32,167 bases of DNA from Candidatus Gastranaerophilales bacterium (GTDB lineage: Bacteria > Cyanobacteriota > Vampirovibrionia > Gastranaerophilales > Gastranaerophilaceae), in assembly GCA_944324285.1 (NCBI GenBank), contig CALUVR010000021.1:1-32167 (forward strand). The letters are read 5' to 3'. Made by a program: the position numbers and the translations under genes. The notes under the pieces are model-generated. The model searched no databases. It had not been told where the DNA came from and saw only the letters and a program-made list of their open reading frames with translations. Every line of letters begins with the position of its first letter. Position 1 is the stretch's first letter. Below are positions 19,032 to 28,008 of this stretch, piece by piece.

Positions 19032-20768
19032 ATGTACGATAACTTTTATACAAAGTATAAAGACGCCAAAATATTTATAAACAGTGCAACCGCGGAGGAT
19101 GTTATTAAGATGCTTTCTAAAGAAAAGCTTCTGACCGCCGAACAGTGTGTTTATCTTTCTAAGGCGTATGTATTTGCGGATGACGGGAAAAAAGCCGTTA
19201 AATTTGCCAGAAAAGCTGTCAAAATTAATCCGGAATACGCTTATGGATATATTAGACTTTCGTTTGCGCTTGGGCGTATGGGAAAGAAGAAAGAGTGTTT
19301 AAAAAATCTGGAACTCGCCGAAAAGTTCGGTGCTGAAGATTGGCTTGTTCAGACATTTTTGGCTTGTATTTATAATTATGTCGGAGATTTCGACAAATCT
19401 TCGTATTATATAGAGAAACTTCTTGAATGCGGTGATAAATCTCCGGCGTACTACTATAATGTTGGTTTTGTCTATTACGCAATTTCTCCTGAAGATTACG
19501 AAAAAGCTATAGAATATTTTAAGAAAGCCGGTGATTTTAAAGATAGATATAATCTCAATTACAAACTGATGGAATGCTACGGTGAACTAGGCGATATAGA
19601 AACTGCTCTGGGATATCTTGAAAAATGCCTTTCGATAAAAGAAACTCCGGAACTTTTGGAACGCCAAATTCAGTGTATGATTTTTCTTGAAAAATATGAT
19701 GAGGCAGAACGGTTATCAAGAAAATACTATCGTAAGACGGATGATAAGCAGCAGGCTCTAAGGTTTCTTGCTGTTATTGCAAAATCAGAGGGACAGTATA
19801 ATAAGGCTTTAAGATATTTGAGATTTGCGGATTATACGACGGAAGCAACAGAATATCTTTATGAACTTACGGCGGAAATTTATGAGGCAAAAAAAGATTA
19901 CTACAGTGCTCTGGATTTCTATAAAAAAGCCTTAAGATTCGACAGGTATGATGATGAAATTTTATTGAATATTTCTTATTGCTACTCTAAAACTGAGGAT
20001 TTTAAGCTGGCTGATAAATATGCAGATATGGCAATTGCACTGAATGATAATTCCGCTTATTCATATTACCGAAAGGGTAATGTAATGATTTCAGTCGGAC
20101 GTTTTGATGCTGCTGTGGAAGCTTTTAAACAGGCTGTTAAATTGGATCCGGAGGATGTGGATTATTACCATTCATTATCTTATGCTTATTCAAAAACAGG
20201 TGAACTTGAACTTTCTCTTGAATACGCAAATAGGGCAATTCTTCTTGATAAAACAAGCTCTTATTCATATTTCAGGAAAGCATGGGCGCTTCAGGAGATG
20301 GAAAAGTATGGCGAAGCTATCACCAGTTATGAAAAATGTATTGAATACGAAAGTACATTTGTAGATGCTTATGCAAACATCTCTTTTTGTTATTCCAAAT
20401 TGAAAGATTTTAATAAATCAATTCTTTATGCAAATAAGGCTATAATGGTGAATAAAGATTATGCGTATTCCCACTACAGAAAAGCGTGGGCGCTGCATAA
20501 TCTCGGAAAATTTGATGAAGCTCTCGACGATTATCTCGAGGCAATAGAACTCGACCCTACGGATATTTATAATTATCTAGGGATTACCGGAGTGTTTCTT
20601 GATAAGAAAGAAAATCTTTCGGCGCTTGAATTTGCAAATAAAGCAATTATGCTGGATAGACAATGCGGAAATGCTTATTATTATAAAAGCGTTGCTCTGA
20701 GTAATCTCGGGAAAAAAGCCGAAGCCGAAAAGATTTATGCTAAGGCACTGCAGCTTGGTTTTGAATAA
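19032..20768 (+). CDS. Cytosolic protein built almost wholly of tetratricopeptide repeats
   Basis: This 578-residue protein is covered end to end by TPR units of about 34 residues. I count roughly 15, with typical A-Y-x-x-G and A-x-x-x-Y/F-x-K-A phrases. The second half carries tandem units reading YSYxRKxxAL, G-x-x-x-E-A and A-I-x-L-D. There is no signal peptide, membrane segment or catalytic domain. It is likely a protein-interaction scaffold, and its partner cannot be told from sequence. The ATG is supported by GGAGA five bases upstream. The gene diverges from the autotransporter, and its last 29 bases overlap the 3' end of comEC on the opposite strand. Confidence 0.9.
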   Translation: MYDNFYTKYKDAKIFINSATAEDVIKMLSKEKLLTAEQCVYLSKAYVFADDGKKAVKFARKAVKINPEYAYGYIRLSFALGRMGKKKECLKNLELAEKFGAEDWLVQTFLACIYNYVGDFDKSSYYIEKLLECGDKSPAYYYNVGFVYYAISPEDYEKAIEYFKKAGDFKDRYNLNYKLMECYGELGDIETALGYLEKCLSIKETPELLERQIQCMIFLEKYDEAERLSRKYYRKTDDKQQALRFLAVIAKSEGQYNKALRYLRFADYTTEATEYLYELTAEIYEAKKDYYSALDFYKKALRFDRYDDEILLNISYCYSKTEDFKLADKYADMAIALNDNSAYSYYRKGNVMISVGRFDAAVEAFKQAVKLDPEDVDYYHSLSYAYSKTGELELSLEYANRAILLDKTSSYSYFRKAWALQEMEKYGEAITSYEKCIEYESTFVDAYANISFCYSKLKDFNKSILYANKAIMVNKDYAYSHYRKAWALHNLGKFDEALDDYLEAIELDPTDIYNYLGITGVFLDKKENLSALEFANKAIMLDRQCGNAYYYKSVALSNLGKKAEAEKIYAKALQLGFE

Positions 20769-23136
20769 CATGTTCGTATTTGTGTCTTGTCCTGTTATAT
20801 GTCATGACACCATAAGTTTTGCCGTCGGTCGTAATTCTTATTGAATTATTTTTATCGGTTCTAAAAATTTCAGTGTTTCTTAAAATATCAAGTGTTCCTC
20901 TGTTCGGATGTCCAAAGTAATTTAGACCGGTTGAAATTATCGAAACTTTAGGGTTCAGGTATTCTAGCATATTGTTGTCAACGACTCCTCTTGCGCCGTG
21001 GTGACCGACTTTTAATACTTCAATGTTCCGCGGAGTATATTTTTTGACGGAGTAAAAAGCCTCAACTCCAGCGTCGCCGGTGAAAAGAGTTTCAAAATCC
21101 TTGTATTTCAAAAGGGTTATTATTGAATTCTCATTGTCATCTTTCATTTCTGCTCGGAGTGTCTTTAGAAACAAATTGTTTTCCGTGTAAATTATCTCGT
21201 TATTTTGTGCAAGGTGTGTCGGGATAGATTTTCCCCTTAGTGTTTTATAAATTCTTATTGAGGTGTAGGATTTGTTGTCATAAGAATTTATATACACCTT
21301 TTTGATACGTAATTCATTCATTAAATCGACTGCACCGCCCGAGTGGTCGTTATCAAAGTGGGTTATAATAAGCCCTTCAATCTTTTTTATCCCGCGGTCT
21401 TTCAAATACTTAAGAAGAATTACTTTTACCTGGGCGGTTCCGCCTTTATATGGAGCTTTTCCTGTATCAATTATGAAATATTTATTCTCTGGAGTTTTTA
21501 CAAGAAAACAATCAGCGTTTTGGACGTCAAATGCTGTAATTTCAAGGTTTTTATCAGGAATACTTATTGTCGAGATAAGCAGAACCGCACAAATCAAGCC
21601 CGCAATTCCAAACCCCTTTTTTGAAAACCCAGTTTTAAACATATATGTAATGATTAATACAATTGCATAGTAGAGAAGTATTTGCAAAATTGAAGGATGT
21701 GTTGTTGTAAGAAGTGAATGCGGGAGATTTGAATAAAATTCAGAAATTGCGACGAGAATATCAAGCAGATATCTAAGTAAAAAGTCAAAAATAGCGCAGA
21801 CATATTTTGCAATAGGCGTAAAGACTGCAAGCACGGAGCTTACAAAGCCGCCGAAACTTATAACGCTCAAAAACGGCATAATGGAAATATTGGCAAGTAC
21901 CGAATATGTAGAAAACGTATTAAAATAAAACATCTGAATCGGTGCCACCCATATTTGCGCGATAACAGGAATGAGAATTCCGCCCGTGAGCCACGCCGGA
22001 ATTTTTTCAAATTTGCATTTATCCATAACCGCATCGGCAGTTGTCAAAAGTCCGAAGGTTACAAGAAAAGATAACTGAAACCCGACGTCATTTATGTATG
22101 CCGGATTATAGAGTAGCATTAAAGATGCAACAAGTGACAAAAGTGAAATACTATGAGCATCCCTGTCAATCATTTTTCCCGCAAGAATGAACAAAAGCAT
22201 TAGCGCGGCTCTTATGACAGAAGGTCCAAGCCCTGTCATAAGAGTATATAGAATTACAACAACCATACCGCTTATGACTGTAATCTTAAACGGAATCCTG
22301 AGCCGCCTCAGGATAAAATACCAGAATCCGTAAATAAAAGCGACATTCATTCCCGATGCGGCAAGGATATGCAGCAATCCCGAATTTACAAAAGAACTTT
22401 TTATATAATCGGGCGGAGCCACCGCGTCATCACCAAATACAATGCCGCCGAGAATTTCAAGCCCCGGACTTTTTAGATAACAGGCATGGGTTTGTAATAT
22501 TCTGTTTCTTACATTATTTAAACCCTGTAAAAATTTCCATTTCAGATTAAGCGGCACCTCGATTTCTGCGGCATCTTTTAAATCCGCATAAAAGGTTGTA
22601 TATACGGAAAAATTTCTCAAATATTTCGCATAATCAAATTGAGAGGGATTTGTCGCGCGGAAAGGTGTTCTGAGTTTTCCGGTAATTTTATAAGTATCCC
22701 CGATATTTAATTTTGAAAAATCACCGCTTTCAGCGTTAACAGTTACGAGAGTTCTTCCGCTTATTTTTTCATTATTAAATTCTTTAACCTGGAAGAAAAA
22801 TTTGATTTTGTCAGGAGAATTACTGTTTGGAATTGATACAATCTGACCTTTTATCGTGCCCTTATCCGGGGAAATTTCCAAAAGCGCATCTGTGGTTTTT
22901 ATCCTTAATGACGCATTGAAAAATCCGAAATAAAAAATTAATACCCAGAATAAAATGTATTTGAATGAAATACGATTTCTGAGAAGCAAAACAATTGCCG
23001 CGAAAGAAATTAGTGCGGCAGCAGCAATTCCACAGTTGTTAAAATACGATAATATTCCGGACATAAATACTACTGCGGTAATGAACATTATCGTATTTTT
23101 ATTCCGGAAAAAACTTATTATATCATCTCTTGCCAT
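20740..23136 (-). CDS. comEC: ComEC/Rec2-type DNA uptake channel with metallo-beta-lactamase domain
   Basis: This is an inner-membrane channel that passes single-stranded DNA into the cell during natural transformation. At 798 residues it is full length. It has N-terminal membrane segments (about 15-75), a DUF4131-like OB-type region (about 85-190) and the competence domain (about 225-500) with LLHILAASGMNVAF (254-267) and GLGPSVIRAA (302-311). A periplasmic metallo-beta-lactamase domain follows from about 532, with HFDNDH (593-598, metal residues H593, D595, D597 and H598) and a later GHHGARG. It begins 33 bases after the GHL10 gene and is probably the last gene of that operon. There is no clear ribosome site before ATG 23136. 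A TATTAT box about 13 bases upstream may give a very short leader. Confidence 0.95.
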   Translation of the reverse strand: MARDDIISFFRNKNTIMFITAVVFMSGILSYFNNCGIAAAALISFAAIVLLLRNRISFKYILFWVLIFYFGFFNASLRIKTTDALLEISPDKGTIKGQIVSIPNSNSPDKIKFFFQVKEFNNEKISGRTLVTVNAESGDFSKLNIGDTYKITGKLRTPFRATNPSQFDYAKYLRNFSVYTTFYADLKDAAEIEVPLNLKWKFLQGLNNVRNRILQTHACYLKSPGLEILGGIVFGDDAVAPPDYIKSSFVNSGLLHILAASGMNVAFIYGFWYFILRRLRIPFKITVISGMVVVILYTLMTGLGPSVIRAALMLLFILAGKMIDRDAHSISLLSLVASLMLLYNPAYINDVGFQLSFLVTFGLLTTADAVMDKCKFEKIPAWLTGGILIPVIAQIWVAPIQMFYFNTFSTYSVLANISIMPFLSVISFGGFVSSVLAVFTPIAKYVCAIFDFLLRYLLDILVAISEFYSNLPHSLLTTTHPSILQILLYYAIVLIITYMFKTGFSKKGFGIAGLICAVLLISTISIPDKNLEITAFDVQNADCFLVKTPENKYFIIDTGKAPYKGGTAQVKVILLKYLKDRGIKKIEGLIITHFDNDHSGGAVDLMNELRIKKVYINSYDNKSYTSIRIYKTLRGKSIPTHLAQNNEIIYTENNLFLKTLRAEMKDDNENSIITLLKYKDFETLFTGDAGVEAFYSVKKYTPRNIEVLKVGHHGARGVVDNNMLEYLNPKVSIISTGLNYFGHPNRGTLDILRNTEIFRTDKNNSIRITTDGKTYGVMTYNRTRHKYEHVIQNQAAVP

Positions 23137-23169
23137 ATTTATGACAGAGATAATAGCATAAATATCAAA

Positions 23170-25044
23170 CTAGTTAAACCAGCCCCTTTTCTTTTTAGAA
23201 GGTGCAAGTACTGGTTCTGCCGGTTTATAATTATTGGATTGCGGCTTTACTGTCTGAGAAGATGTTGTCTGCGGCTGGGTCGGAACCGGTGCCGTCTTTT
23301 GTTTAGGACTGAATACTCTTGTCGAAAGTGTGTTAATATATTTGTCGTCTAGATGCGCAAAATCAAAAAGTATTACACCGCTTATTTCGAGTTTTCTTGT
23401 TTCATGGATTTCTCTTATTAAATCTTCTTCACTTCCGCCCATAAAGGTTACAAAAAGCCCTGCAAATAATTTGGTATTGGCTGCTTTGTGTTTTAATACA
23501 TCTGTCACCATAGAATTTAGTGTTTTGGCATTACAGGTTAAAAACAGCGGAGTAAACCCGTCAATGTAGTTGTGTACAGACCATGACTGCCAGTTTTGTA
23601 ATTTTGATGAGTAAGCGGATTTTATATCAGGGAAGATGACCGCGCTTACATAGATATTGTGCTGACGTCCGAGTTTCCCTATTTTAGCAACAAAGTCATT
23701 AATCTTTTGTCGCCTGTAATTTCCCCATTGTTGCCATAGAGGGTCAGTTGTGTCTAATTGAACAGGATCTTTGCCGTATTTTGAATAAAAGTCACTTCTT
23801 GCAAATTCTGTATAGCCCCAGTTGCTTGTTGCAGCATTACTTACAGCCTGCGGATATCTTATGTAATCCAGATTTATCCCGTCAGGTTTATATGTTGTTA
23901 TAATCTCTGTAAGCAATTCCTCAAGGAACTTCTGTACTTCAGGGTTTGCAGGGTCTATAAAGTAGCCGTTGTGTTCGGATACTGATGGTGTTGCTGCCGC
24001 AGATTCGTAAAGCGCTTTTGTTTTGTTTCCCCAGGAAGGTTTTACCGCAAGGATATTTTTAGGATTTGCGCTCGGTTTTTGATTTCCTACATAGAAGGTT
24101 TCAAACCAGATGTGAACTTTAATGTTGTGTTTGTGTGCTTCTTTTATCCATATTTTTAAAGGATCTATTCCCTCAAATTTTTCGTTTTGGCTTATAAATC
24201 CGTACTTCTGCATTGTTTTGCTCGGGAAGATTGTTCTACCGTGAAAATAGGTTTCTATAAATACATTATCTATACCGGAATTTTTAATTTTTTTGACTGA
24301 TGCCGCAATTTGTGATTCGGTGGTTTCTGTAGGTCGCAGCCATACCCCTTTAAATTCGTTATTCTTAAAAGGAATTACACTTTTCAGGGCTGAATTTGCG
24401 GATTTTATTGCAAGTTGAGAGTATTTTTGAACCTCCTGCGGATTTCTCTCAGCTTTTTTTAGATAATTTTCTGCGGCTTTTATGTAGTCCTCAGGAGAAG
24501 TTACGTCGTAGTCGTTATTTCTGTCCTTGTAATATTTTATCATGGATTTTGCTTCATCAATTTTATGCTCTGCTTCAAACATAAGACTGTCAGAGGTAGT
24601 AAATGTAGTTATAACTCCTGTTATTTCATCGTAATAGACTTTTGTCCCGACGGAAAAGTTTGAGGTAATCCAATTTTTTGCTGTACCGTGACCGCTTATA
24701 ACCGCGCCGTCATCAGGGATAAATGAATCTGCTCCGCTTAATTCCGTAACGGTGTTCCCTTCAATAATTGCTTCAGCTCCGAATTCGTTTGTATGGGTGC
24801 GTTCTCCGTAATCGGAAGTATATAGTATCAACTGATTAGCCCCTCTTGCCCCAGGGAAAAAACTTCCAGCTCTATTTGAGTAAGGGGTTGGGTTTACTGC
24901 ATTAACCTGTCTTTTTGACTGGCTGAATAAAATTTCTCCTTTTTTCAGTGTATAAGGCTCAAGCATTTCATTTGCCGCAAAAGCAAATGTCTGTCCCATT
25001 AATATTAATGCTGTGAACGCAGTAAATATATGTCGAAATTTCAT
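23170..25044 (-). CDS. Secreted GHL10 (DUF187) glycoside-hydrolase-like protein with an N-terminal NAGPA-like domain
   Basis: The 624-residue precursor has a signal peptide at about 1-24. Residues about 62-138 (RGANQLILYT, TNEFGAEAII, DDGAVISGHG) resemble part of the phosphodiester glycosidase/NAGPA fold seen in cyanobacterial homologues. A helical linker spans about 155-222. The GHL10 (beta/alpha)8 barrel covers about 230-575, with FKGVWLRP (231-238), the IWFETF strand (312-317), DPANPEVQ (364-371) and the signature GINLDYIRYP (389-398), in which D393 and R396 are conserved. The end is Pro/Gln/Thr-rich with a basic KKKR. Relatives act on envelope glycans, and the substrate here is unknown. 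Its GGGAG ribosome site overlaps the end of the upstream TPR gene, so translation is probably coupled. Confidence 0.88.
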   Translation of the reverse strand: MKFRHIFTAFTALILMGQTFAFAANEMLEPYTLKKGEILFSQSKRQVNAVNPTPYSNRAGSFFPGARGANQLILYTSDYGERTHTNEFGAEAIIEGNTVTELSGADSFIPDDGAVISGHGTAKNWITSNFSVGTKVYYDEITGVITTFTTSDSLMFEAEHKIDEAKSMIKYYKDRNNDYDVTSPEDYIKAAENYLKKAERNPQEVQKYSQLAIKSANSALKSVIPFKNNEFKGVWLRPTETTESQIAASVKKIKNSGIDNVFIETYFHGRTIFPSKTMQKYGFISQNEKFEGIDPLKIWIKEAHKHNIKVHIWFETFYVGNQKPSANPKNILAVKPSWGNKTKALYESAAATPSVSEHNGYFIDPANPEVQKFLEELLTEIITTYKPDGINLDYIRYPQAVSNAATSNWGYTEFARSDFYSKYGKDPVQLDTTDPLWQQWGNYRRQKINDFVAKIGKLGRQHNIYVSAVIFPDIKSAYSSKLQNWQSWSVHNYIDGFTPLFLTCNAKTLNSMVTDVLKHKAANTKLFAGLFVTFMGGSEEDLIREIHETRKLEISGVILFDFAHLDDKYINTLSTRVFSPKQKTAPVPTQPQTTSSQTVKPQSNNYKPAEPVLAPSKKKRGWFN

Positions 25045-25046
25045 TT

Positions 25047-25715
25047 CTACTCCCTGATTATATAATAATATTCCGATTTGTCGTAATTTAAACCGTCTAT
25101 CTGTTGTAATTTTTGCTGATATTCTGCCGCCTTTTCCGGATTCATTTCGTATGAGGCATTATAAAATTTTTTTGCGTTTATTAAATCTCCAAGTTTTTCG
25201 TAAATAACGGCAAGTCTGAAATTCAGTTCAAAATTATTTTCAAATCCGTTTTCGTAGGAGCGCAGATAGTAAACTAAAGCTCTGTTGTAATCTCTCCTTT
25301 TAAAGTAATATTCTCCGAAGTGAAAGTTTGCGAAAGGGTCTCTATAGTCGAGGTTTGTAGCTCTGTAAAATGATTCTTTTGCGTATCTGTTCAGGTTCAT
25401 ATCATCATAAATACGACCCATTTGAACATAGGAGTAGACATTTTTGCTGTCTGCTTTTGATGTGAGAAAATATTTTGCCATAGCATAGTTGAACAATTTT
25501 TCGCGCGAAGGTTTTTCTTCGGAAGCAAGAGCCTGTTCAAAATAAATATCCCCTTCCCTGTTAAGTTCAACAGGATTAAGCTGTGAATAATCAAAACGGT
25601 TCTCAAGGTATTCTAAAGAGCCTTTTTGTAGTGAATATGCCGGAGCATTACAAAAAGAGGTGAAAATGAAAGTTAATAACGCAAGATATAAATTTATTTG
25701 TTTATAAATCGTCAT
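25047..25715 (-). CDS. Secreted or membrane-anchored TPR protein
   Basis: I take the ATG at 25715, giving 222 residues with an N-terminal hydrophobic signal segment (about residues 7-27). A longer frame from 25778 would bury that signal behind 21 unrelated residues and run inside the upstream gene. About four TPR-like units follow (SYVQMGRIYDD, ANFHFGEYYFKRRDYNRALVY-type phrases, FRLAVIYEKLGD). It is probably a periplasmic scaffold. The start overlaps the stop of the preceding small gene by 14 bases, and its own stop lies two bases before the GHL10 start, so the three genes look translationally coupled. Confidence 0.85.
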   Translation of the reverse strand: MTIYKQINLYLALLTFIFTSFCNAPAYSLQKGSLEYLENRFDYSQLNPVELNREGDIYFEQALASEEKPSREKLFNYAMAKYFLTSKADSKNVYSYVQMGRIYDDMNLNRYAKESFYRATNLDYRDPFANFHFGEYYFKRRDYNRALVYYLRSYENGFENNFELNFRLAVIYEKLGDLINAKKFYNASYEMNPEKAAEYQQKLQQIDGLNYDKSEYYYIIRE

Positions 25716-26013
25716 AGCCCGGATTTGAGAGCTGAAGGCTTCGATTGAAGAATTCGCCGTCATCTCTTGCAGGATCAAGGTAATCTAAAAATTTTGTCAT
25801 AAAGCTTCTGTTCTCGACTTTAGCTTCTTCCTCCGCTCTGAAGTCAAGACCGTTTGCATAAGCTTTGTTATATTGTATTAATCGGATAGCCTCATCTGAA
25901 TGTCCTGAATTGTAAAGAAACTTCGGACTGGTTGATTCTTTAATATCAACTCCTGCTAATGCCGGAATTGCTCCGGTCAATAGTAATGCGATTAAAATAA
26001 AACTTTTTTTCAT
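25702..26013 (-). CDS. Small secreted protein of unknown function
   Basis: This 103-residue protein has a classical signal peptide (basic KK, hydrophobic core, cleavage near residue 20 after ALA). The mature part is about 83 residues, acidic and helical, with one stretch (about 36-55, SGHSDEAIRLIQ) that looks like half a TPR. It may work with the TPR protein encoded next. ATG 26013 has a GAGGTG ribosome site, and TATAAT-like boxes lie upstream (26024-26034), so an operon promoter probably sits at about 26024-26059. Confidence 0.8.
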   Translation of the reverse strand: MKKSFILIALLLTGAIPALAGVDIKESTSPKFLYNSGHSDEAIRLIQYNKAYANGLDFRAEEEAKVENRSFMTKFLDYLDPARDDGEFFNRSLQLSNPGYDDL

Positions 26014-26095
26014 AATTCACCTCATTATATTATAATAATACATTTTTTCAGAGTTACAAATTTATTATAATTTGTTTACAAAAAAATAAAATGAA

Positions 26096-27151
26096 TTATT
26101 CGTATGATTTTATTATAACTTCTTCCAGTTTTTGAAGAAGCTGATTTTCCGGAACTTTAGCTACTATTTCGCCTTTTTTGAAAATCAGACCTTCATTCAC
26201 TCCGCCGGCTATCCCAAAATCTGCGTGTTTAGCTTCTCCCGGACCATTGACTGCGCATCCCATTGTGGCGATTGTAATATTATACGGAAGGTTTTTAAAT
26301 TTTTCTTCGACTTTTTTAGCAAGAGAAATCAAATCAATCTGAGTTCTGCCGCAGGTCGGACAGGATACAAAGTTGACGCCGCGATTTCTGAGGTTAAGGC
26401 TTTTTAGAATATCAAAACCTGCGCTGACTTCTTCCACAGGATTTTCTGTCAGAGAAACTCTTATTGTATCGCCGATACCTTCAGCCAGGAGCGTTCCCAA
26501 ACCTACAGAGGATTTAATTAAGCCGCCGCGTAAAGTCCCCGCTTCTGTCACTCCAAGGTGGAGCGGATACGGAATTTTTTCTGCAATTGAGCGGTAAGCT
26601 TCTATTGTTGTTAAAACATCAGAAGATTTTAAGGAAACTTTTATTAAATCAAAATCTAAATCTTCAAGGATTTTTATATGCTTCATTGCACTTATGACCA
26701 TTTTTTCAGAGAGCGGAATATCTTTTTCCTGTAATTCTTTTTCTAATGAACCTGCATTGACGCCAATTCTTATAGGAATTTGTTGTTGTTTCGCAAGTTT
26801 TACAACTGCTTCGACATTTTCTCTTTTTCCTATGTTTCCCGGGTTTAATCTTAGTGCGTTAATACCGTTATTGATACATTTAATAGCGAGTTTGTAGTCA
26901 AAGTGAATATCCGCAACAAGCGGGACTGCGGACTTTTTAACGATTTCTTTAATTGCATCTGCTGCTTCTGAATTTAGAACAGCGAGCCTTACTATTTCGC
27001 ATCCTGCATCGGTAAGTTCTTTTATTTGACGGCAGGTCGCCTCAATGTCGCGTGTATCCGTATTACACATTGATTGTACGCTTATAGGGTTTCCTGCCCC
27101 GATTTTTACGTTTCCTATTGAAATTTCTTTTGATTTTCTTCTGTTTATCAT
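26096..27151 (-). CDS. ispG: 4-hydroxy-3-methylbut-2-en-1-yl diphosphate synthase
   Basis: This iron-sulfur enzyme reductively opens MEcPP to HMBPP in the MEP (non-mevalonate) isoprenoid pathway. At 351 residues it is the short two-domain bacterial form. The N-terminal TIM barrel shows VQSMCNTDTRD (25-35), DIHFDY (81-86) and ALRLNPGNIG (99-108). The C-terminal cluster domain has C264 and C267 in SCPTCGRT, C299 in TMGCAVNGPGE, and the fourth ligand E306. All key residues are intact. There is no Shine-Dalgarno sequence before ATG 27151, but a close extended -10 is present. Confidence 0.97.
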   Translation of the reverse strand: MINRRKSKEISIGNVKIGAGNPISVQSMCNTDTRDIEATCRQIKELTDAGCEIVRLAVLNSEAADAIKEIVKKSAVPLVADIHFDYKLAIKCINNGINALRLNPGNIGKRENVEAVVKLAKQQQIPIRIGVNAGSLEKELQEKDIPLSEKMVISAMKHIKILEDLDFDLIKVSLKSSDVLTTIEAYRSIAEKIPYPLHLGVTEAGTLRGGLIKSSVGLGTLLAEGIGDTIRVSLTENPVEEVSAGFDILKSLNLRNRGVNFVSCPTCGRTQIDLISLAKKVEEKFKNLPYNITIATMGCAVNGPGEAKHADFGIAGGVNEGLIFKKGEIVAKVPENQLLQKLEEVIIKSYE

Positions 27152-27157
27152 ATAATT

Positions 27158-27166
27158 ATGTTAGCA
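27158..27166 (-). promoter_or_regulatory. Extended -10 promoter of ispG, predicting a leaderless mRNA
   Basis: On the minus strand TGC-TAACAT is followed by six bases (AATTAT) and then the ispG ATG. The layout matches that upstream of aroA, with no ribosome site between the box and the start codon. Confidence 0.4.
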
Positions 27167-27215
27167 TAAATAAAAATATAAGCTTTAAATTTTTTTGATG
27201 AAAGAGAGGAAAATT

Positions 27216-27953
27216 ATGAAAGTTGCGGTTATATCGGATATTCACGGGAATTATCAGGCACTGGAGAGTGTAATTCTTGATATCTCAAAAGAAAAGTGTG
27301 ATAAAATCTGGTGTCTTGGGGATTTAGCTATGGCAGGTCCGCAGCCTAGAATGGTACTTTCATATATAATGGAACACGGGTATGATTGGACTATTATTCA
27401 GGGAAATACCGATAAATTAATTGCTGATTTTTCTCTTGATATATATAACAGATTGCAGCAAAAAATGCCTGTTATGGCAAATGCATTATTAGATGATAAT
27501 GATATTATAGAGCAAGATAAAAAAGATTTTCTGAAAAGCCTTCCTGTAAGAAAAGAAATTATGGTGGAAGGGGTTTCTGTACTTCTTGTCCACGGATCTC
27601 CTAGGAGAATGAACGAAGATATTCTGCCTGGTATGAAGTTATCACAGGTTCAGGAAATGATAGAAGGAGAGATTGCGGAATTAATCCTTTGCGGGCACAC
27701 TCATATTCCGTGCGGATACCAGACTTTGACTAAGCAGACTGTTGTGAATGTCGGAAGCGTCGGCCGTCCGATGACCGGTGTACCTAAAGCATGCTATGCG
27801 GTTATTGAATTTGACAGCGGAACCTTTACCGTAACTCATAAAGAAGTTGATTACGATTATGAAACTGCAGCAGAATTAATGAGAGCAAGAGCCTTTGACG
27901 GCTGCGACCAGATTTCTGACCAATTGCTTATGCCTATTGTCCGTCATCTGTAA
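27216..27953 (+). CDS. Calcineurin-like metallophosphoesterase (YfcE/MJ0936 type)
   Basis: This is a 245-residue single-domain phosphoesterase. Metal-binding motifs appear in order: SDIHGN (D8, H10), GDL (D36), GNTD (N64), VHGSPR (H126) and GHTH (H161, H163). Family members hydrolyse phosphodiesters or phosphomonoesters, and the substrate cannot be assigned. I chose ATG 27216 because AGAGAGG lies seven bases upstream and the conserved first strand (MKVAVISD) starts there. Starts at 27195 and 27198 would add residues without homology. The gene is divergent from ispG and may be co-transcribed with the heptose kinase downstream. Confidence 0.9.
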   Translation: MKVAVISDIHGNYQALESVILDISKEKCDKIWCLGDLAMAGPQPRMVLSYIMEHGYDWTIIQGNTDKLIADFSLDIYNRLQQKMPVMANALLDDNDIIEQDKKDFLKSLPVRKEIMVEGVSVLLVHGSPRRMNEDILPGMKLSQVQEMIEGEIAELILCGHTHIPCGYQTLTKQTVVNVGSVGRPMTGVPKACYAVIEFDSGTFTVTHKEVDYDYETAAELMRARAFDGCDQISDQLLMPIVRHL

Positions 27954-28008
27954 TTGATTATCGGTTTTGTTTATGATAAATTGACTGTGAAATACTTGTG
28001 AAGTTTTT

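Noticed and set aside
25716-25778. Upstream start for the TPR protein at 25778.
   Set aside because: It would place 21 residues before an obvious signal peptide and lie wholly inside the preceding gene. ATG 25715 gives a normal secreted precursor.
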